Shown one piece after another: positions 1 through 8,856 of a DNA stretch of 64,000 bases (the first letter of the stretch is position 1; the number at the start of each line of letters is the position of its first letter). This DNA comes from Pseudomonadota bacterium (lineage in GTDB: Bacteria; Pseudomonadota; Gammaproteobacteria; Burkholderiales; Rhodocyclaceae). Position numbers and translations under genes: made by a program. The notes below the pieces were generated by a model. That model worked only from the letters and a program-made list of their open reading frames with translations, was not told the origin of the DNA and did not search any database. The stretch covers positions 1 to 64,000 of the forward strand of contig JAGTRS010000008.1 in the NCBI GenBank assembly GCA_018262195.1, read 5' to 3'.

Positions 1-46
1 AATGATAGTGAGCATCTCGCTCGCGAAAGTAGGTCAACGCCAGACT
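1..46 (+). rRNA. rrf: 5S ribosomal RNA, 3' end (partial)
   Basis: The first bases match the conserved 3' portion of proteobacterial 5S rRNA: a GATAGT helix segment, then GCGAAAGTAGGTCAACGCCAGA, which is the terminal stem strand. The 5' part lies before the window, so an rRNA operon ends here. A strong hairpin terminator follows directly. The exact last base is estimated from the family. Confidence 0.85.
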
Positions 47-55
47 CCCATTTAC

Positions 56-88
56 AAAGCCCCTCTCGGTTAATCCAAGAGGGGCTTT
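56..88 (+). terminator. Hairpin terminator of the rRNA operon
   Basis: AAAGCCCCTCT at 56-66 pairs perfectly with AGAGGGGCTTT at 78-88 across an 11-nt loop. The stem is GC-rich and ends in a short T run. Placed right after the 5S gene, it is the expected factor-independent terminator of the rRNA operon. Confidence 0.85.
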
Positions 89-132
89 GTGCTTTACAGA
101 TCAAAAAATGGAAATCTCTGTTTCTTTTTCCA

Positions 133-158
133 CTTGAATTCGGCTGCTCTGCCCCCAA
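133..158 (+). promoter_or_regulatory. Sigma32 (heat-shock) type promoter of htpG
   Basis: CTTGAA at 133-138, a 14-nt spacer, then CCCCAA at 153-158. This matches the RpoH consensus (CTTGAA, 13-15 nt, CCCCAT) at all but one base, and lies about 45 bp before the htpG start codon. Heat-shock control of htpG is established in enterobacteria; here it is inferred from the motif. Confidence 0.7.
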
Positions 159-200
159 CTCTCAATCCACGTTCTTAATGTTTCATTGGGAGTTTCAAGC

Positions 201-2111
201 ATGTCCGAGTCTGCAACCGCGAACGCAAATCGCGAAACCCTGGGATTCCAGGCTGAAGTAAAGCAACTGCTGCAACTGATGATTCACTCCTTGTACAGCA
301 ACAAGGAGATCTTTCTGCGCGAGCTGGTTTCAAACGCCTCTGATGCTTGCGACAAGCTGCGTTTCGAGGCGCTGAACAACAGTGCGCTGTACGGCGATGA
401 TGGTGATCTGAAGATTCGTATAGCCTTCGACAAAGAGGCCCGTACTATCACTATTTCCGACAATGGTATTGGCCTGTCGCGTGACGAAGCAGTTGAGCAT
501 CTCGGTACTATCGCCAAGTCTGGCACCAAGGAGTTTTTCTCCGCCCTGACCGGTGATCAGGCCAAGGATGCCCACCTGATCGGACAGTTTGGGGTCGGTT
601 TCTATTCTTCCTTTATCATCGCCGACAAGGTTACGGTGGTTTCCCGTCGTGCGGGTGTCGAGGCCAATCAGGCGGTTTGCTGGGAATCCGGCGGCGAGGG
701 CGATTACACGGTTGAGATGGTCGAGAAGGCCACTCGCGGTACCGATGTCACCTTGCATTTGCGCGAAGGCGAGGACGAATTCCTCGGTGGCTGGAAGCTG
801 AAGTCAATCATTCGGAAGTACTCTGATCACATCACTTTGCCTATCGTGATGAAGAAGGAAGAATGGAAGGATGGCGAGCAGGTAATGACCGATGAGGACG
901 AAACGGTCAACCAGGCCAATGCGCTGTGGGTTCGCTCGAAGTCCGACATTACCGACGAGCAGTACAAGGAGTTCTACAAGCACGTCGCGCATGACTTCGA
1001 AGATCCGCTGGCATGGACGCATGCCCGCGTTGAAGGCAAGCAGGAATATACGCAGCTGCTCTACATCCCGGCGCGTGCGCCGTTCGATCTGTGGGATCGC
1101 AATGCCCGCCATGGCATCAAGCTCTACGTGCGTCGCGTTTTCATCATGGACGATGCTGAGCAGCTTATGCCGCTTTACATGCGCTTTGTGCGCGGCGTGG
1201 TTGATTCGAGTGATCTTCCGCTCAACGTCTCGCGTGAAATCCTGCAGCAGAGCAAGGACATCGACGGCATCCGCAATGGTTGCACGCGCAAGGTGCTCGG
1301 CATGCTGGAGGACCTGGCCGAGAACGACAAGGAGAAATACGCTAAGTTCTGGGAAGCCTTTGGCTCGGTGCTCAAGGAAGGTGTGGGCGAAGACCACGCC
1401 AACAAGGAGAAGATCGCCGGCCTGATTCGCTTCGCCTCGACGCACAACGATACCCCTGATCAAACGGTCTCGCTGGCTGACTATATCGGACGCATGAAAG
1501 AAGGCCAGGAGAAGATTTACTTCGTCACTGCTGATACTTTCAATGCTGCCAAGAACAGCCCGCACCTGGAAATCTTCCGCAAGAAGGGTATCGAAGTACT
1601 GCTGCTTTCGGATCGAGTGGACGAATGGGTGGTTGGCCACTTGACCGAGTTTGAGGGCAAGCAACTTCAATCCGTCGCCAAGGGCGGTCTGGATCTCGGC
1701 AAGCTGGAGGACGAAGCCGAGAAGCAGGAAGCCGAAAAGGCGGCCGACGAATACAAGGACTTGCTCGAGAAGGTGAAGACCTCACTCGGCGACAAGGTCA
1801 AGGACGTTCGCGTCACCTATCGTCTGACCGATTCGCCGTCATGTCTGGTTTCTGACGAGCACGATCCGTCAGGCAACCTGGCACGCCTGATGAAGGCGGC
1901 TGGTCAGCCGATGCCGAACTCGAAGCCTATCCTTGAAATCAACCCGCAGCACCCGGCGGTGATGCGTTTGAAGTATGAGGAAAGCCGTTTTGACGACTGG
2001 GCGGCGCTGATGTTTGAACAGGCGACGCTGGCCGAAGGTGGTCAGTTGGATGATCCAGCCGGTTTCGTCAAACGCATCAACGATCTGATGATGGCGCTGT
2101 CAGCGAAGTAA
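201..2111 (+). CDS. htpG: Molecular chaperone HtpG (Hsp90)
   Basis: Cytosolic ATP-dependent Hsp90 chaperone of 636 residues, the usual bacterial length. The N-terminal GHKL ATPase domain shows the N box ([14 protein letters not shown]), DNGIG and [14 protein letters not shown]-lid motifs; the middle and C-terminal dimerisation domains follow ([23 protein letters not shown]). The ATG at 201 is chosen over a TTG at 186 because GGGAG at 188-192 sits 8 nt before it. A sigma32-like promoter precedes the gene and a hairpin terminator follows, so it is probably a single-gene heat-shock unit. Confidence 0.97.
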   Translation: MSESATANANRETLGFQAEVKQLLQLMIHSLYSNKEIFLRELVSNASDACDKLRFEALNNSALYGDDGDLKIRIAFDKEARTITISDNGIGLSRDEAVEHLGTIAKSGTKEFFSALTGDQAKDAHLIGQFGVGFYSSFIIADKVTVVSRRAGVEANQAVCWESGGEGDYTVEMVEKATRGTDVTLHLREGEDEFLGGWKLKSIIRKYSDHITLPIVMKKEEWKDGEQVMTDEDETVNQANALWVRSKSDITDEQYKEFYKHVAHDFEDPLAWTHARVEGKQEYTQLLYIPARAPFDLWDRNARHGIKLYVRRVFIMDDAEQLMPLYMRFVRGVVDSSDLPLNVSREILQQSKDIDGIRNGCTRKVLGMLEDLAENDKEKYAKFWEAFGSVLKEGVGEDHANKEKIAGLIRFASTHNDTPDQTVSLADYIGRMKEGQEKIYFVTADTFNAAKNSPHLEIFRKKGIEVLLLSDRVDEWVVGHLTEFEGKQLQSVAKGGLDLGKLEDEAEKQEAEKAADEYKDLLEKVKTSLGDKVKDVRVTYRLTDSPSCLVSDEHDPSGNLARLMKAAGQPMPNSKPILEINPQHPAVMRLKYEESRFDDWAALMFEQATLAEGGQLDDPAGFVKRINDLMMALSAK

Positions 2112-2139
2112 TCTGCCGAATTTGTCGGCAACGAAATTG

Positions 2140-2164
2140 GGCTGCCCTTGGGTGGCCCTTTTTT
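2140..2164 (+). terminator. Terminator of htpG
   Basis: GGGCTGCC (2140-2147) pairs with GGTGGCCC (2152-2159), with two G-U pairs and loop CTTG, and is followed by five T. It starts 28 bp past the htpG stop codon. Confidence 0.75.
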
Positions 2165-2171
2165 ACGAGTG

Positions 2172-2203
2172 GAAATTGGCATGAATTTCCGGTTGACCGT
2201 GAC
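2172..2203 (+). repeat. Dispersed intergenic repeat, copy 1
   Basis: Plus-orientation copy of the family whose core reads TTTCCGGTTGACCGTG. The core is intact and the TTTTGGCC half is degenerate. It lies between the htpG terminator and the next gene. Best copy: 58061-58109. Confidence 0.55.
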
Positions 2204-2354
2204 CTCGTTTGTGAGGTTTCGCGCCGCCTGAACCGGCAAAGCGGGTACACTATCTCCCTTTCGAGAAACTGAATTCAGGCTGACTCTATTTTCCGGCCTT
2301 CGAATCGCTGATCCCCCGCCGTTTCTCATTCCCCAGATATTCAAAGGTATTCCG

Positions 2355-2843
2355 ATGCATCCAGTCCACGACGTTGACTCCCTTCTTATTCTCGCCACGG
2401 CGCTTTCTTCCAAGCGGCGGCCGGGCGAACTGCTCGAGATCGTCGCAGCGGCTGATCTGCTGCAGAACAACATCCCCAACGAGGCCAAGCTGGTCGAGGC
2501 TTTTGACCGTCTGGCCAAATATGGCCTGATCAAGGCCGAGGCGGGTGGTTTCGTTCTGACCGCTGCGGCGCAGGAAATTGTCACCGGTCTGCCGCGCAAG
2601 GCCGAAACACCGGAACGCCTGTTTGCCATCAAGGACAGGCTCTCGGCCTACAACGTCAAGGGCGAGCACGCTGGCGTTACTGTTGATCCTGCCGATGTGA
2701 CGAAGGCCATTCTGGCCCATCGCGCTTCCGAGAAGACCACGGCCAAGAACCTGCTGGTGCCCAAGCCGAAACCGGAAGCTGAAGTTCATAAGCCAGGCCA
2801 GCGCCAGCGCAAGCCGATGCCAGCGCGGAAGCGCAAGGATTAA
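2355..2843 (+). CDS. Conserved hypothetical protein, winged-helix-like
   Basis: A 162-residue protein I do not recognise by name. Residues about 5-75 look like a small helical winged-helix fold (LVEAFDRLAKYGLIKAEAGG followed by a beta-type VLTAAA strand), as in MarR/PadR-like DNA or RNA binders. The last 35 residues are rich in Lys, Arg and Pro (KPKPEAEVHKPGQRQRK), typical of a nucleic-acid-binding tail. It ends 7 bp before dbpA, so the two are probably co-transcribed and it may act in RNA or ribosome biology; that role is inference only. Confidence 0.75.
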   Translation: MHPVHDVDSLLILATALSSKRRPGELLEIVAAADLLQNNIPNEAKLVEAFDRLAKYGLIKAEAGGFVLTAAAQEIVTGLPRKAETPERLFAIKDRLSAYNVKGEHAGVTVDPADVTKAILAHRASEKTTAKNLLVPKPKPEAEVHKPGQRQRKPMPARKRKD

Positions 2844-2850
2844 GTCGGGC

Positions 2851-4251
2851 ATGAGCGAAGACACCACTGCCAGCCAAAGTTTCGACACGCTGCCGCTGTC
2901 ACCGGCCATGCTGGCCAATCTGGCGCAGCTTGAATACCTGAGCATGACGCCGATTCAGGCCGCCAGCCTGCCGCTTGCGCTGGCTGGCAACGACCTGATC
3001 GCCCAGGCCAAGACCGGTAGCGGCAAGACCGCCGCCTTCGGTCTTGCCTTGCTCAATCGTCTGAACACCAGCCGTTTCGCCGTGCAGGCCATGGTGCTTT
3101 GCCCGACGCGCGAACTGGCCGATCAGGTGACGCAGGAAATCCGTCGTCTGGCCCGGTTCGAAGAGAACATCAAGGTGCTGTCGCTGGTTGGCGGCTCGAC
3201 GCTGCGTAATCAGGCGAACAGCCTCGAAAAGGGTGTACATATCGTTGTCGGCACACCGGGCCGCATCATGGATCACATGGAGCGCGGCTACCTGAAGCTC
3301 GACGAATTGAACACGCTGGTCCTCGACGAGGCCGATCGCATGCTCGACATGGGCTTCCATGACGATATCGCTTACGTCGCCAAGCGGTGCCCGGCGCAGC
3401 GTCAGACCCTGCTGTTTTCGGCCACCTATCCTGAAGGCATCGCCCAGCTGGCCAAGCAGTTCCTGCGTCAGCCGAAGGAGGTCAAGCTCCTCGAGCAGCA
3501 TGAAGAAACGAAGATTCGCCAGCGCTTCTACGAAGTCAAGCACGAAGAGCGTCTCGACGCTGTCGTGCGCCTGCTCAAGCATTACCGCCCGGTCAGCACG
3601 CTGGCTTTCTGCAACACCAAGCAGCAGTGCCGCGATCTGGTCAATGTGCTGCGCCACGCCGGCATTCATGCGCTGACGCTGAACGGCGATCTGGAGCAGC
3701 GCGAGCGCGATCAGGTGCTGATCCAGTTCGCCAACCGCAGTTGCTCGGTGCTGGTGGCGACTGACGTTGCGGCGCGCGGTCTCGATATCGACCAGCTCGA
3801 AGCGGTCATCAACGTCGATGTGACGCCCGACCCGGAAATCCACATCCACCGCATTGGCCGAACCGGCCGTGGCGACCAGGAGGGCTGGGCGCTGAGTTTG
3901 TGCAGTTCCGGCGACCGCCGCCGGGTGGCAACCATTGCCGAGATGATGCAGTGCAAGCTCGACGTGCTCGACTTGAAGACGGTGGAAGTCACCGACGATT
4001 CGCCGCTCATACCACCGATGTCGACGCTGCTGATGCTTGGCGGGCGCAAGGACAAGATCCGTCCGGGCGACGTCATGGGTGCGCTGGCCGGTGAAGCCGG
4101 CTTGACCCGCGAACAGGTCGGCAAGATCACGGTGACCGATCAGAGTACCTACGTTGCCGTGGCGCGTGCTGTGGCCAAGGAAACAGTGCGCAAACTGTCG
4201 GCTGGCAAGGTCAAGGGCAAGACCGTCAAGGTACGGATTCTGACCAATTGA
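2851..4251 (+). CDS. dbpA: ATP-dependent RNA helicase DbpA
   Basis: DEAD-box RNA helicase of 466 residues. Walker A AKTGSGKT is at 53-60, PTRELA near 85-90, DEAD at 159-162, SAT at 190-192, and the motif VI region HRIGRTGRG lies near 332. The last ~75 residues (MLGGRKDKIRPGDVMGALAG onward) form the DbpA-type RNA-binding domain, which in E. coli recognises 23S rRNA hairpin 92 and supports 50S subunit assembly. The upstream gene is 7 bp away. Identification as DbpA rather than RhlE/SrmB rests on this C-terminal domain. Confidence 0.92.
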   Translation: MSEDTTASQSFDTLPLSPAMLANLAQLEYLSMTPIQAASLPLALAGNDLIAQAKTGSGKTAAFGLALLNRLNTSRFAVQAMVLCPTRELADQVTQEIRRLARFEENIKVLSLVGGSTLRNQANSLEKGVHIVVGTPGRIMDHMERGYLKLDELNTLVLDEADRMLDMGFHDDIAYVAKRCPAQRQTLLFSATYPEGIAQLAKQFLRQPKEVKLLEQHEETKIRQRFYEVKHEERLDAVVRLLKHYRPVSTLAFCNTKQQCRDLVNVLRHAGIHALTLNGDLEQRERDQVLIQFANRSCSVLVATDVAARGLDIDQLEAVINVDVTPDPEIHIHRIGRTGRGDQEGWALSLCSSGDRRRVATIAEMMQCKLDVLDLKTVEVTDDSPLIPPMSTLLMLGGRKDKIRPGDVMGALAGEAGLTREQVGKITVTDQSTYVAVARAVAKETVRKLSAGKVKGKTVKVRILTN

Positions 4252-4257
4252 TCGGTT

Positions 4258-4290
4258 TTGAAATCACGCCAGCCATTGGCGTGATTTCAA
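4258..4290 (+). terminator. Long hairpin after dbpA, probable terminator
   Basis: TTGAAATCACGCCA pairs perfectly with TGGCGTGATTTCAA (14-bp stem, loop GCCAT). It begins 6 bp after the dbpA stop, between convergent genes, so it could stop transcription from both sides. The T run is weak (ATTTT), and the right arm merges into a dispersed repeat copy. Confidence 0.6.
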
Positions 4291-4319
4291 TTTTGGCCAT
4301 TTTTTCCGGTTGACCGTGG
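4285..4319 (+). repeat. Dispersed intergenic repeat, copy 2
   Basis: Reads TTTCAATTTTGGCCATTT then TTTCCGGTTGACCGTGG, close to the family consensus. It lies in the convergent gap between dbpA and the MipA-like gene. Confidence 0.75.
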
Positions 4320-4353
4320 AAGTCGCTTCGCGTCGCTTTCCCCCGCTAACTAC

Positions 4354-5160
4354 CTAGAATTCATACGATACGGTGGCGACACCGGTGACCGACGTCGCTT
4401 GGCGGGTCAGCGGACTGTCCTTGGCATCGCCTTGCAGGCTGCTGACCGAGAGGGTGCCTAGGATCGCCACGCTCGGTGTGATTTGATAGCTCAGCGCGGC
4501 GTTGGCGCGAACGTCACGCAGGCCGAATCCCGGGCGGTAAGCCGAGTAGCCACTCGACGCAGACTGGGCTGCGGTAACGCCAAAATAGGACTGCATGTAG
4601 TCCTCGTTGGCCAGCGTCATGCTGGCGCCGAAACCGAGGCGCCACAGCGGGGACAACTTCGTCGAATAGCCCGCACCGAGATCGATGACCATCCCCGCGC
4701 TGTCATTGCCCGAGCCGTAACGCAGCGACGAGGTCAGGGTGATTTCCTTGTTGAGCGAGTAGTTCAGGAAGGCACCCAGCTCCGGCTTCGGGTCGATATC
4801 GCCCATGCCGCGCAGCGCATCCGAACGGCTCTCGTCGCGCCCGAAATCAGCGGTGACGCGCAGGCCATACTGCAATTCCCGAGTCTGGCCAAAATTGTAG
4901 CCGATGCCATTGCGGGTGCCGGCAAACCAGCCGTTTCGCCATTGATAGTCGAGCCCCGGCAGAACCAGCGTTCGCCGTTCGTCGGCGCCCTGATAAGCCA
5001 TGCCGGCAATGACGGCCAGCCCGGCGGAGCCACGATCCTTGTCAGTAGCGCCGCCAGTCAGGCGAACGGCATCAAAGGCCTGGGCAAATGCATTGGGGGC
5101 CGCGAGCGAAAGCAGTACGATCACGGCAAGGCCTTTCAGTAAATGGAAAGGTATTTTCAT
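4354..5160 (-). CDS. MipA/OmpV family outer membrane protein
   Basis: A 268-residue predicted outer membrane beta-barrel. It has an N-terminal signal peptide (charged start, hydrophobic run, cleavage near AFAQA at 25-29), alternating amphipathic strands, and a C-terminal aromatic residue (VATVSYEF) as outer membrane proteins need for BAM recognition. The pattern of strands and the GAxYxTKLSPLWRLGFGASM region resemble MipA/OmpV. MipA is known to scaffold MltA and PBP1B in E. coli, but most homologues have no proven role. The start codon overlaps the end of the ABC1 kinase gene by 4 bp, so it is the last gene of that minus-strand operon. Confidence 0.8.
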   Translation of the reverse strand: MKIPFHLLKGLAVIVLLSLAAPNAFAQAFDAVRLTGGATDKDRGSAGLAVIAGMAYQGADERRTLVLPGLDYQWRNGWFAGTRNGIGYNFGQTRELQYGLRVTADFGRDESRSDALRGMGDIDPKPELGAFLNYSLNKEITLTSSLRYGSGNDSAGMVIDLGAGYSTKLSPLWRLGFGASMTLANEDYMQSYFGVTAAQSASSGYSAYRPGFGLRDVRANAALSYQITPSVAILGTLSVSSLQGDAKDSPLTRQATSVTGVATVSYEF

Positions 5161-6542
5161 GGGGACTCCGCTGGGAAATGACTGGCTGTTAAATTGGATC
5201 GAGGCTGGATTGCGTCCGGGCTAAAACCGCTTGCCCCGGCCACTTCCTGCATGTTGACGCGGGCTTTCAATCGAGCCGCCAGCAAATAAAGTCCGCCCAG
5301 CTTGCGGTGCAAAAAAAGCGCATCGGCCGGCGGGGTGTGCCAGAAATCGCGATCCATACCGAGCACCATGCCGGCGTCGCGTATCCGTACGCCGAGGTCG
5401 GATGTGCCGAAATCGTATTCGCCCATGTGGCCGAGTGGTTCGCAAGCCAGCGCAAAAATGTCGAGCACGGCCTGGCGCTGGCCTTCCTTGATGTCCTGCT
5501 GGAAGTAACCGATGGCCACGGCGGCCTCGTTCATGCCAGGCCGGTCGTTGCGCATGGCGCAGGCCATCAGTTGCCGATAGCTGTCGACCATCGCCGCCGG
5601 ATAGGCGCGGGTGGCGCCGAAGTCGAGCAGGATCAGCTGTTGCGATGCGGCGGCATAGCGATAATTGGCAAAGTTCGGGTCGGTCTGGATCAGCCGGAAT
5701 TCGAAGATTTCGCGAAACAGCAGGCGGAATAGCTGGCTTACGAGGCGATCGCGTTCAAGCTGCGGCAGGTGGCAGAGGCTCTCCACTGGCTCGCCATCGA
5801 GGCGCGTCATGGCTAGGATGTTTTCCGTCGTCAGATCGTCGTGCATTTCCGGTACCAGAAATTCGTCAGCCCCGGCCAGCAGGCTGGAAAACTGCATCAT
5901 GCTGGCACCTTCGCGGCGGTAGTCGGCCTCGGCGTGCAACTGCTGTTTCGCTTCGTCGAGCAGTGGCTTGATATCCAGCGACTTCGGCAGCAAGCCGGAA
6001 ACGCGGAGGAGGGTGGCAACGTTGTCGACATCACTGTCGATGCTGCGGCGGATGCCGGGGTACTGGATTTTGACTGCGATTTTTCGCCCATCCTTGCGCT
6101 CCCCGAAATGCACCTGGCCGATCGAGGCCGCCGCCATCGGGGTAAAGGAGAACTGCTCGAAATGGCGATCCCAACCTTCTCCCCAGTTGGCGTTAAGGGC
6201 GGCGACGACCTGGCTCATTGGCATCGGGATGGCATCGGCGCGAAGCCGGGAGAGGATTTCTGCCAATTCCGGCGGCAACAGTTCGCCGGCATCCATCGAC
6301 AGCAGCTGCCCGACCTTCATCGCTGCGCCGCGCAGTTGCGCCAGTTGATCGGCCACGCGGCGGGCATTGGCCGGTGTCAGCAGCAGTTGATGCATTTGCG
6401 GCCGCTTGCCCTGGGCAAACTGCCGTGCGCCCTCGGCCAGCATGTTGCCGGCCACCCCGCCGGCCAGAGAACCAAGCCGGGCCAGGCGCGACCAGCGACC
6501 GTGGGGAACAGCCGAGGACTTCGTTACCGGCTCATCGGCCAT
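5157..6542 (-). CDS. ABC1/AarF/UbiB-family atypical kinase
   Basis: A 461-residue ABC1 (ADCK/UbiB-like) protein kinase-like ATPase. The diagnostic KxGQ motif is K76-Q79 (AAMKVGQLLSMD), followed by the Ala-rich loop AAASIGQVH, the VAIK-like AVKIQYPG lysine, and a DFG motif (LLDFGATRAY). Family members support ubiquinone biosynthesis or lipid extraction. The C-terminal membrane helices of true UbiB are not evident, so this is probably a paralogue. The start at 6542 was chosen because a GGGAAG site precedes it and upstream residues read like the frame-shifted neighbour; it overlaps that gene by 11 bp. Confidence 0.85.
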   Translation of the reverse strand: MADEPVTKSSAVPHGRWSRLARLGSLAGGVAGNMLAEGARQFAQGKRPQMHQLLLTPANARRVADQLAQLRGAAMKVGQLLSMDAGELLPPELAEILSRLRADAIPMPMSQVVAALNANWGEGWDRHFEQFSFTPMAAASIGQVHFGERKDGRKIAVKIQYPGIRRSIDSDVDNVATLLRVSGLLPKSLDIKPLLDEAKQQLHAEADYRREGASMMQFSSLLAGADEFLVPEMHDDLTTENILAMTRLDGEPVESLCHLPQLERDRLVSQLFRLLFREIFEFRLIQTDPNFANYRYAAASQQLILLDFGATRAYPAAMVDSYRQLMACAMRNDRPGMNEAAVAIGYFQQDIKEGQRQAVLDIFALACEPLGHMGEYDFGTSDLGVRIRDAGMVLGMDRDFWHTPPADALFLHRKLGGLYLLAARLKARVNMQEVAGASGFSPDAIQPRSNLTASHFPAESP

Positions 6543-6891
6543 GCGGCTTCCCGTGAGGTTTCCATTTCGGTGGCGCATCCAGCGTTTCTGCTTCGTCGAG
6601 CGGATAGGCGTCGGCGACATAGGCCGGGCCTTTCATCATCATGATGATGAACGCGGCAATGCCGACGGTGAATACCACCGTCCAGTGCAGGATGACCAGG
6701 CTGATGACGTAAATGTCAGTGGTGGTGATCGCCAGCGCATCATCCGGACTGGCGATCAGTCGCGCCAATAGCGAGGGAACGGCAAGCAGCAGCGTGCCGA
6801 ACAGAAATGCCTTGGGAAGCTGACGGAGGACGACACGTTCCTTGCCGGCTGGTGTGCGGGGGAAACCGGGCAAACGATTGAACAGGTTCAT
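6532..6891 (-). CDS. Small two-helix membrane protein, unknown function
   Basis: A 119-residue protein with two hydrophobic segments (about 29-48 and 59-86) and a charged C-terminus. I recognise no catalytic motif. It lies between a DUF3429 protein and the ABC1 kinase on the same strand, overlapping the kinase by 11 bp and 27 bp downstream of the DUF3429 gene, so it belongs to the same operon. Confidence 0.75.
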   Translation of the reverse strand: MNLFNRLPGFPRTPAGKERVVLRQLPKAFLFGTLLLAVPSLLARLIASPDDALAITTTDIYVISLVILHWTVVFTVGIAAFIIMMMKGPAYVADAYPLDEAETLDAPPKWKPHGKPHGR

Positions 6892-6918
6892 GGTGCGATC
6901 TCCGGGTGTATTCCGTAG

Positions 6919-7377
6919 TTAAACACAGCTAGCAAAAACACCGGCGACCAGACTGATGACGGCGACGCTCGTCAGGCGCAGGCGAAGCGGCAGATACCAG
7001 TCCGCTAGCTTCGCCTGACGGGCCAGCCGCCGGTCTTGCAGATAGTGGGCAATGAAGCCGCCAACCAGCAGCGGCGCGGCAAGTGGTGGCGAGAAGAGGA
7101 CGGCCAGCCAGGCAATCAGGGCCGGTACGACGCTCCATGTAAAGCATGCCGTACGCTGACGTTCGCTCAGTTCAGGCAGACTCATGGCCAGCCCCCAATG
7201 CAGCGCGCCAATGAAACTCAGGATGATTGCTCCGTAGGCATAGAGCGCATCACTCCACAGCGCGCCATGATGCTGGTCGATCAGGCTGGCCGGTGCCAGC
7301 GCCAGAAAGGGGAGCAGGCCGCCATATCCCAGCCAGGCAACGCTACGGGGCAGGGCGGCAATATTCTCGTCAACCAT
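6919..7377 (-). CDS. DUF3429 family membrane protein
   Basis: A 152-residue integral membrane protein with about four to five hydrophobic helices and the family-like pattern YGAIILSFIGALHWGLAM. DUF3429 has no proven role; it recurs near photolyase and light-response genes in proteobacteria, as here. The ATG at 7377 is preferred to a GTG at 7389 because GAGG lies 6 nt before it. The stop of the SDR gene is 9 bp upstream. Confidence 0.82.
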   Translation of the reverse strand: MVDENIAALPRSVAWLGYGGLLPFLALAPASLIDQHHGALWSDALYAYGAIILSFIGALHWGLAMSLPELSERQRTACFTWSVVPALIAWLAVLFSPPLAAPLLVGGFIAHYLQDRRLARQAKLADWYLPLRLRLTSVAVISLVAGVFASCV

Positions 7378-7385
7378 GATGGACC

Positions 7386-8126
7386 TCACTTGACCAAGGG
7401 GCGGATGCTGGAAAACCCGCCGTCGAGCGACCAGACCTGCCCGGTGACGCGGGCGGCCGAATCGGACAGCAGCCAGACCATCAGCTCGGCCAGTTCATCC
7501 GGCGAGCCGATGCCCGGTAGCGGGTACTGCCGGGCGGCACCTTCGCGGGCCGCCGGGCTCGCGATGACGCCGGCCGAAGCGGGCGTTTCCATGATGCCGG
7601 GGGCCACGGCATTGATGCGGATGCCGTTGGCGGCATAAGTTGCGGCGGAGCCCCGGACCAAACCTTCCAGCCCGCCCTTGGCGGCCGCAACAGCTTCGTG
7701 GTTGGGCGTGCCGATGCGCGCTGCGGCGGATGAAACCAGCACGGCGGCACCGGGCCTGCGACCCTCGCGCAAACCGCCGATAAAGGCTGAGAGCGTGTGG
7801 AAGGCGCTGATCAGATTGGCGCTCAGGCAATCGTTGAAGTCCGCCTCGCTCATGCGGTGCATGGCACCGAGGCGAATATTTCCGACGCAATGGGCCAGCG
7901 CACTGGGCAGCATCTCGTGCTCCTTGGCCACCTGCAGAATCTGCCGGGCGCCAGACACCGTTGAGCAATCGGCCACTACTTGCAGGTACTGGTCGCCAAA
8001 GGCTTCCGTCAGGTGGTCGGCCTGGCGGCTGGTCACGATCAGCTGCCAACCTTGGGCGGCAAGGCGGGCCACCACGGCGCGCCCGACGCCGCCGGCGGCG
8101 CCGGTGATCAGAGCGATCTTGTTCAT
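7386..8126 (-). CDS. SDR family oxidoreductase-like protein lacking the catalytic Tyr
   Basis: A 246-residue Rossmann-fold short-chain dehydrogenase/reductase. The cofactor motif TGAAGGVG is at 8-15; the usual NNAG is replaced by HCVGNIR near 79-85; VSS at 131-133 supplies the catalytic Ser; K150 is present and the C-terminal LDGGFSSIR matches. The YxxxK Tyr is replaced by Val146 (PNHEAVAAAKGGL). It may therefore be a non-enzymatic or altered SDR. It is divergent from the lipocalin gene across a shared 170-bp control region. Confidence 0.85.
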   Translation of the reverse strand: MNKIALITGAAGGVGRAVVARLAAQGWQLIVTSRQADHLTEAFGDQYLQVVADCSTVSGARQILQVAKEHEMLPSALAHCVGNIRLGAMHRMSEADFNDCLSANLISAFHTLSAFIGGLREGRRPGAAVLVSSAAARIGTPNHEAVAAAKGGLEGLVRGSAATYAANGIRINAVAPGIMETPASAGVIASPAAREGAARQYPLPGIGSPDELAELMVWLLSDSAARVTGQVWSLDGGFSSIRPLVK

Positions 8127-8168
8127 GCGGGTTCCTTGGTGAATATGTTTCGTCCTGAACGAAAAATA

Positions 8169-8236
8169 TTGTCTAGTACTTGTTGCGAAGATTTGGCTTA
8201 TTATTGCGACTATGTTCTACATTTGTCTAGGACAAA
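8169..8236. promoter_or_regulatory. Candidate operator pair between SDR and lipocalin genes
   Basis: A perfect inverted repeat TTTGTC-TAG-GACAAA occupies 8222-8236. A second TTGTCTAG half-site begins at 8169, 54 bp upstream. Both lie in the divergent control region of the SDR and the lipocalin-DUF2256-photolyase unit. In related clusters a MerR-type light regulator (LitR/CarH) acts at such a position; no such gene is in the window, so the binding protein is unknown. Confidence 0.5.
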
Positions 8237-8293
8237 AAAAATGTTTTGACGCCGTGCTGATAGTGTTCCGAAATGCCTGCCGAAAGCCTGCTC

Positions 8294-8839
8294 ATGTTGT
8301 TTATCCGCTCCGCCATCCTCACCCTGTTTTTCGCCCTGACACTGGCTGCCTGTTCGACGGCACCGCCCGAAGGCGTTCGTCCGGTGACCTCATTCGACAT
8401 CAATCGCTACCTCGGGCAGTGGTACGAAATCGCCCGGCTCGACCATTCGTTCGAGCGCGGCATGAGCGACGTCAATGCCACCTACCAGTTGCAGGAAGAC
8501 GGCAGCGTCAAGGTCATCAACCGGGGTTACGACACGCAGCGGCAGGCGTGGAAGGAGGCCATTGGCCGCGCCCTGTTCATCGGCGACAGCAGCACCGGGT
8601 CGCTCAAGGTATCGTTCTTCGGCCCGTTCTATGGCGGCTATCACGTGATAGCGCTAGACCAGCAGAACTATCGCTGGTCGCTGGTCGCCGGGCCGGATCG
8701 CGATTATTTGTGGATTCTCGCCCGCGACAAGACGCTGCCGGCCGAGGTCCGCGAGCAACTGGTCAGCCAGGCCAAGGCGCTAGGCTTTGCTACCGACAAG
8801 CTGATCTGGGTTGAGCAAAAGCGGATCGATACGAATTAA
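8294..8839 (+). CDS. blc: Blc-type lipocalin lipoprotein
   Basis: A 181-residue outer membrane lipocalin. The signal peptide ends in the lipobox LAAC at Cys20, and the lipocalin motif GQWYEIARLDHSFERG follows at once, then strands with FGPFYGGYHVIALD and the closing YLWILARD. Blc proteins bind fatty acids or lysophospholipids and are envelope-stress induced. A longer start at 8273 is possible, but the start at 8294 gives a normal-length lipoprotein signal. First gene of a unit with DUF2256 and the photolyase. Confidence 0.88.
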   Translation: MLFIRSAILTLFFALTLAACSTAPPEGVRPVTSFDINRYLGQWYEIARLDHSFERGMSDVNATYQLQEDGSVKVINRGYDTQRQAWKEAIGRALFIGDSSTGSLKVSFFGPFYGGYHVIALDQQNYRWSLVAGPDRDYLWILARDKTLPAEVREQLVSQAKALGFATDKLIWVEQKRIDTN

Positions 8840-8856
8840 GCCAACCGGCTTTCTCA

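Noticed and set aside
804-1670. Long minus-strand open frame of 288 codons inside htpG
   Set aside because: It is antisense to a clear Hsp90 gene and shows no domain; high-GC genes routinely give such open antisense frames.
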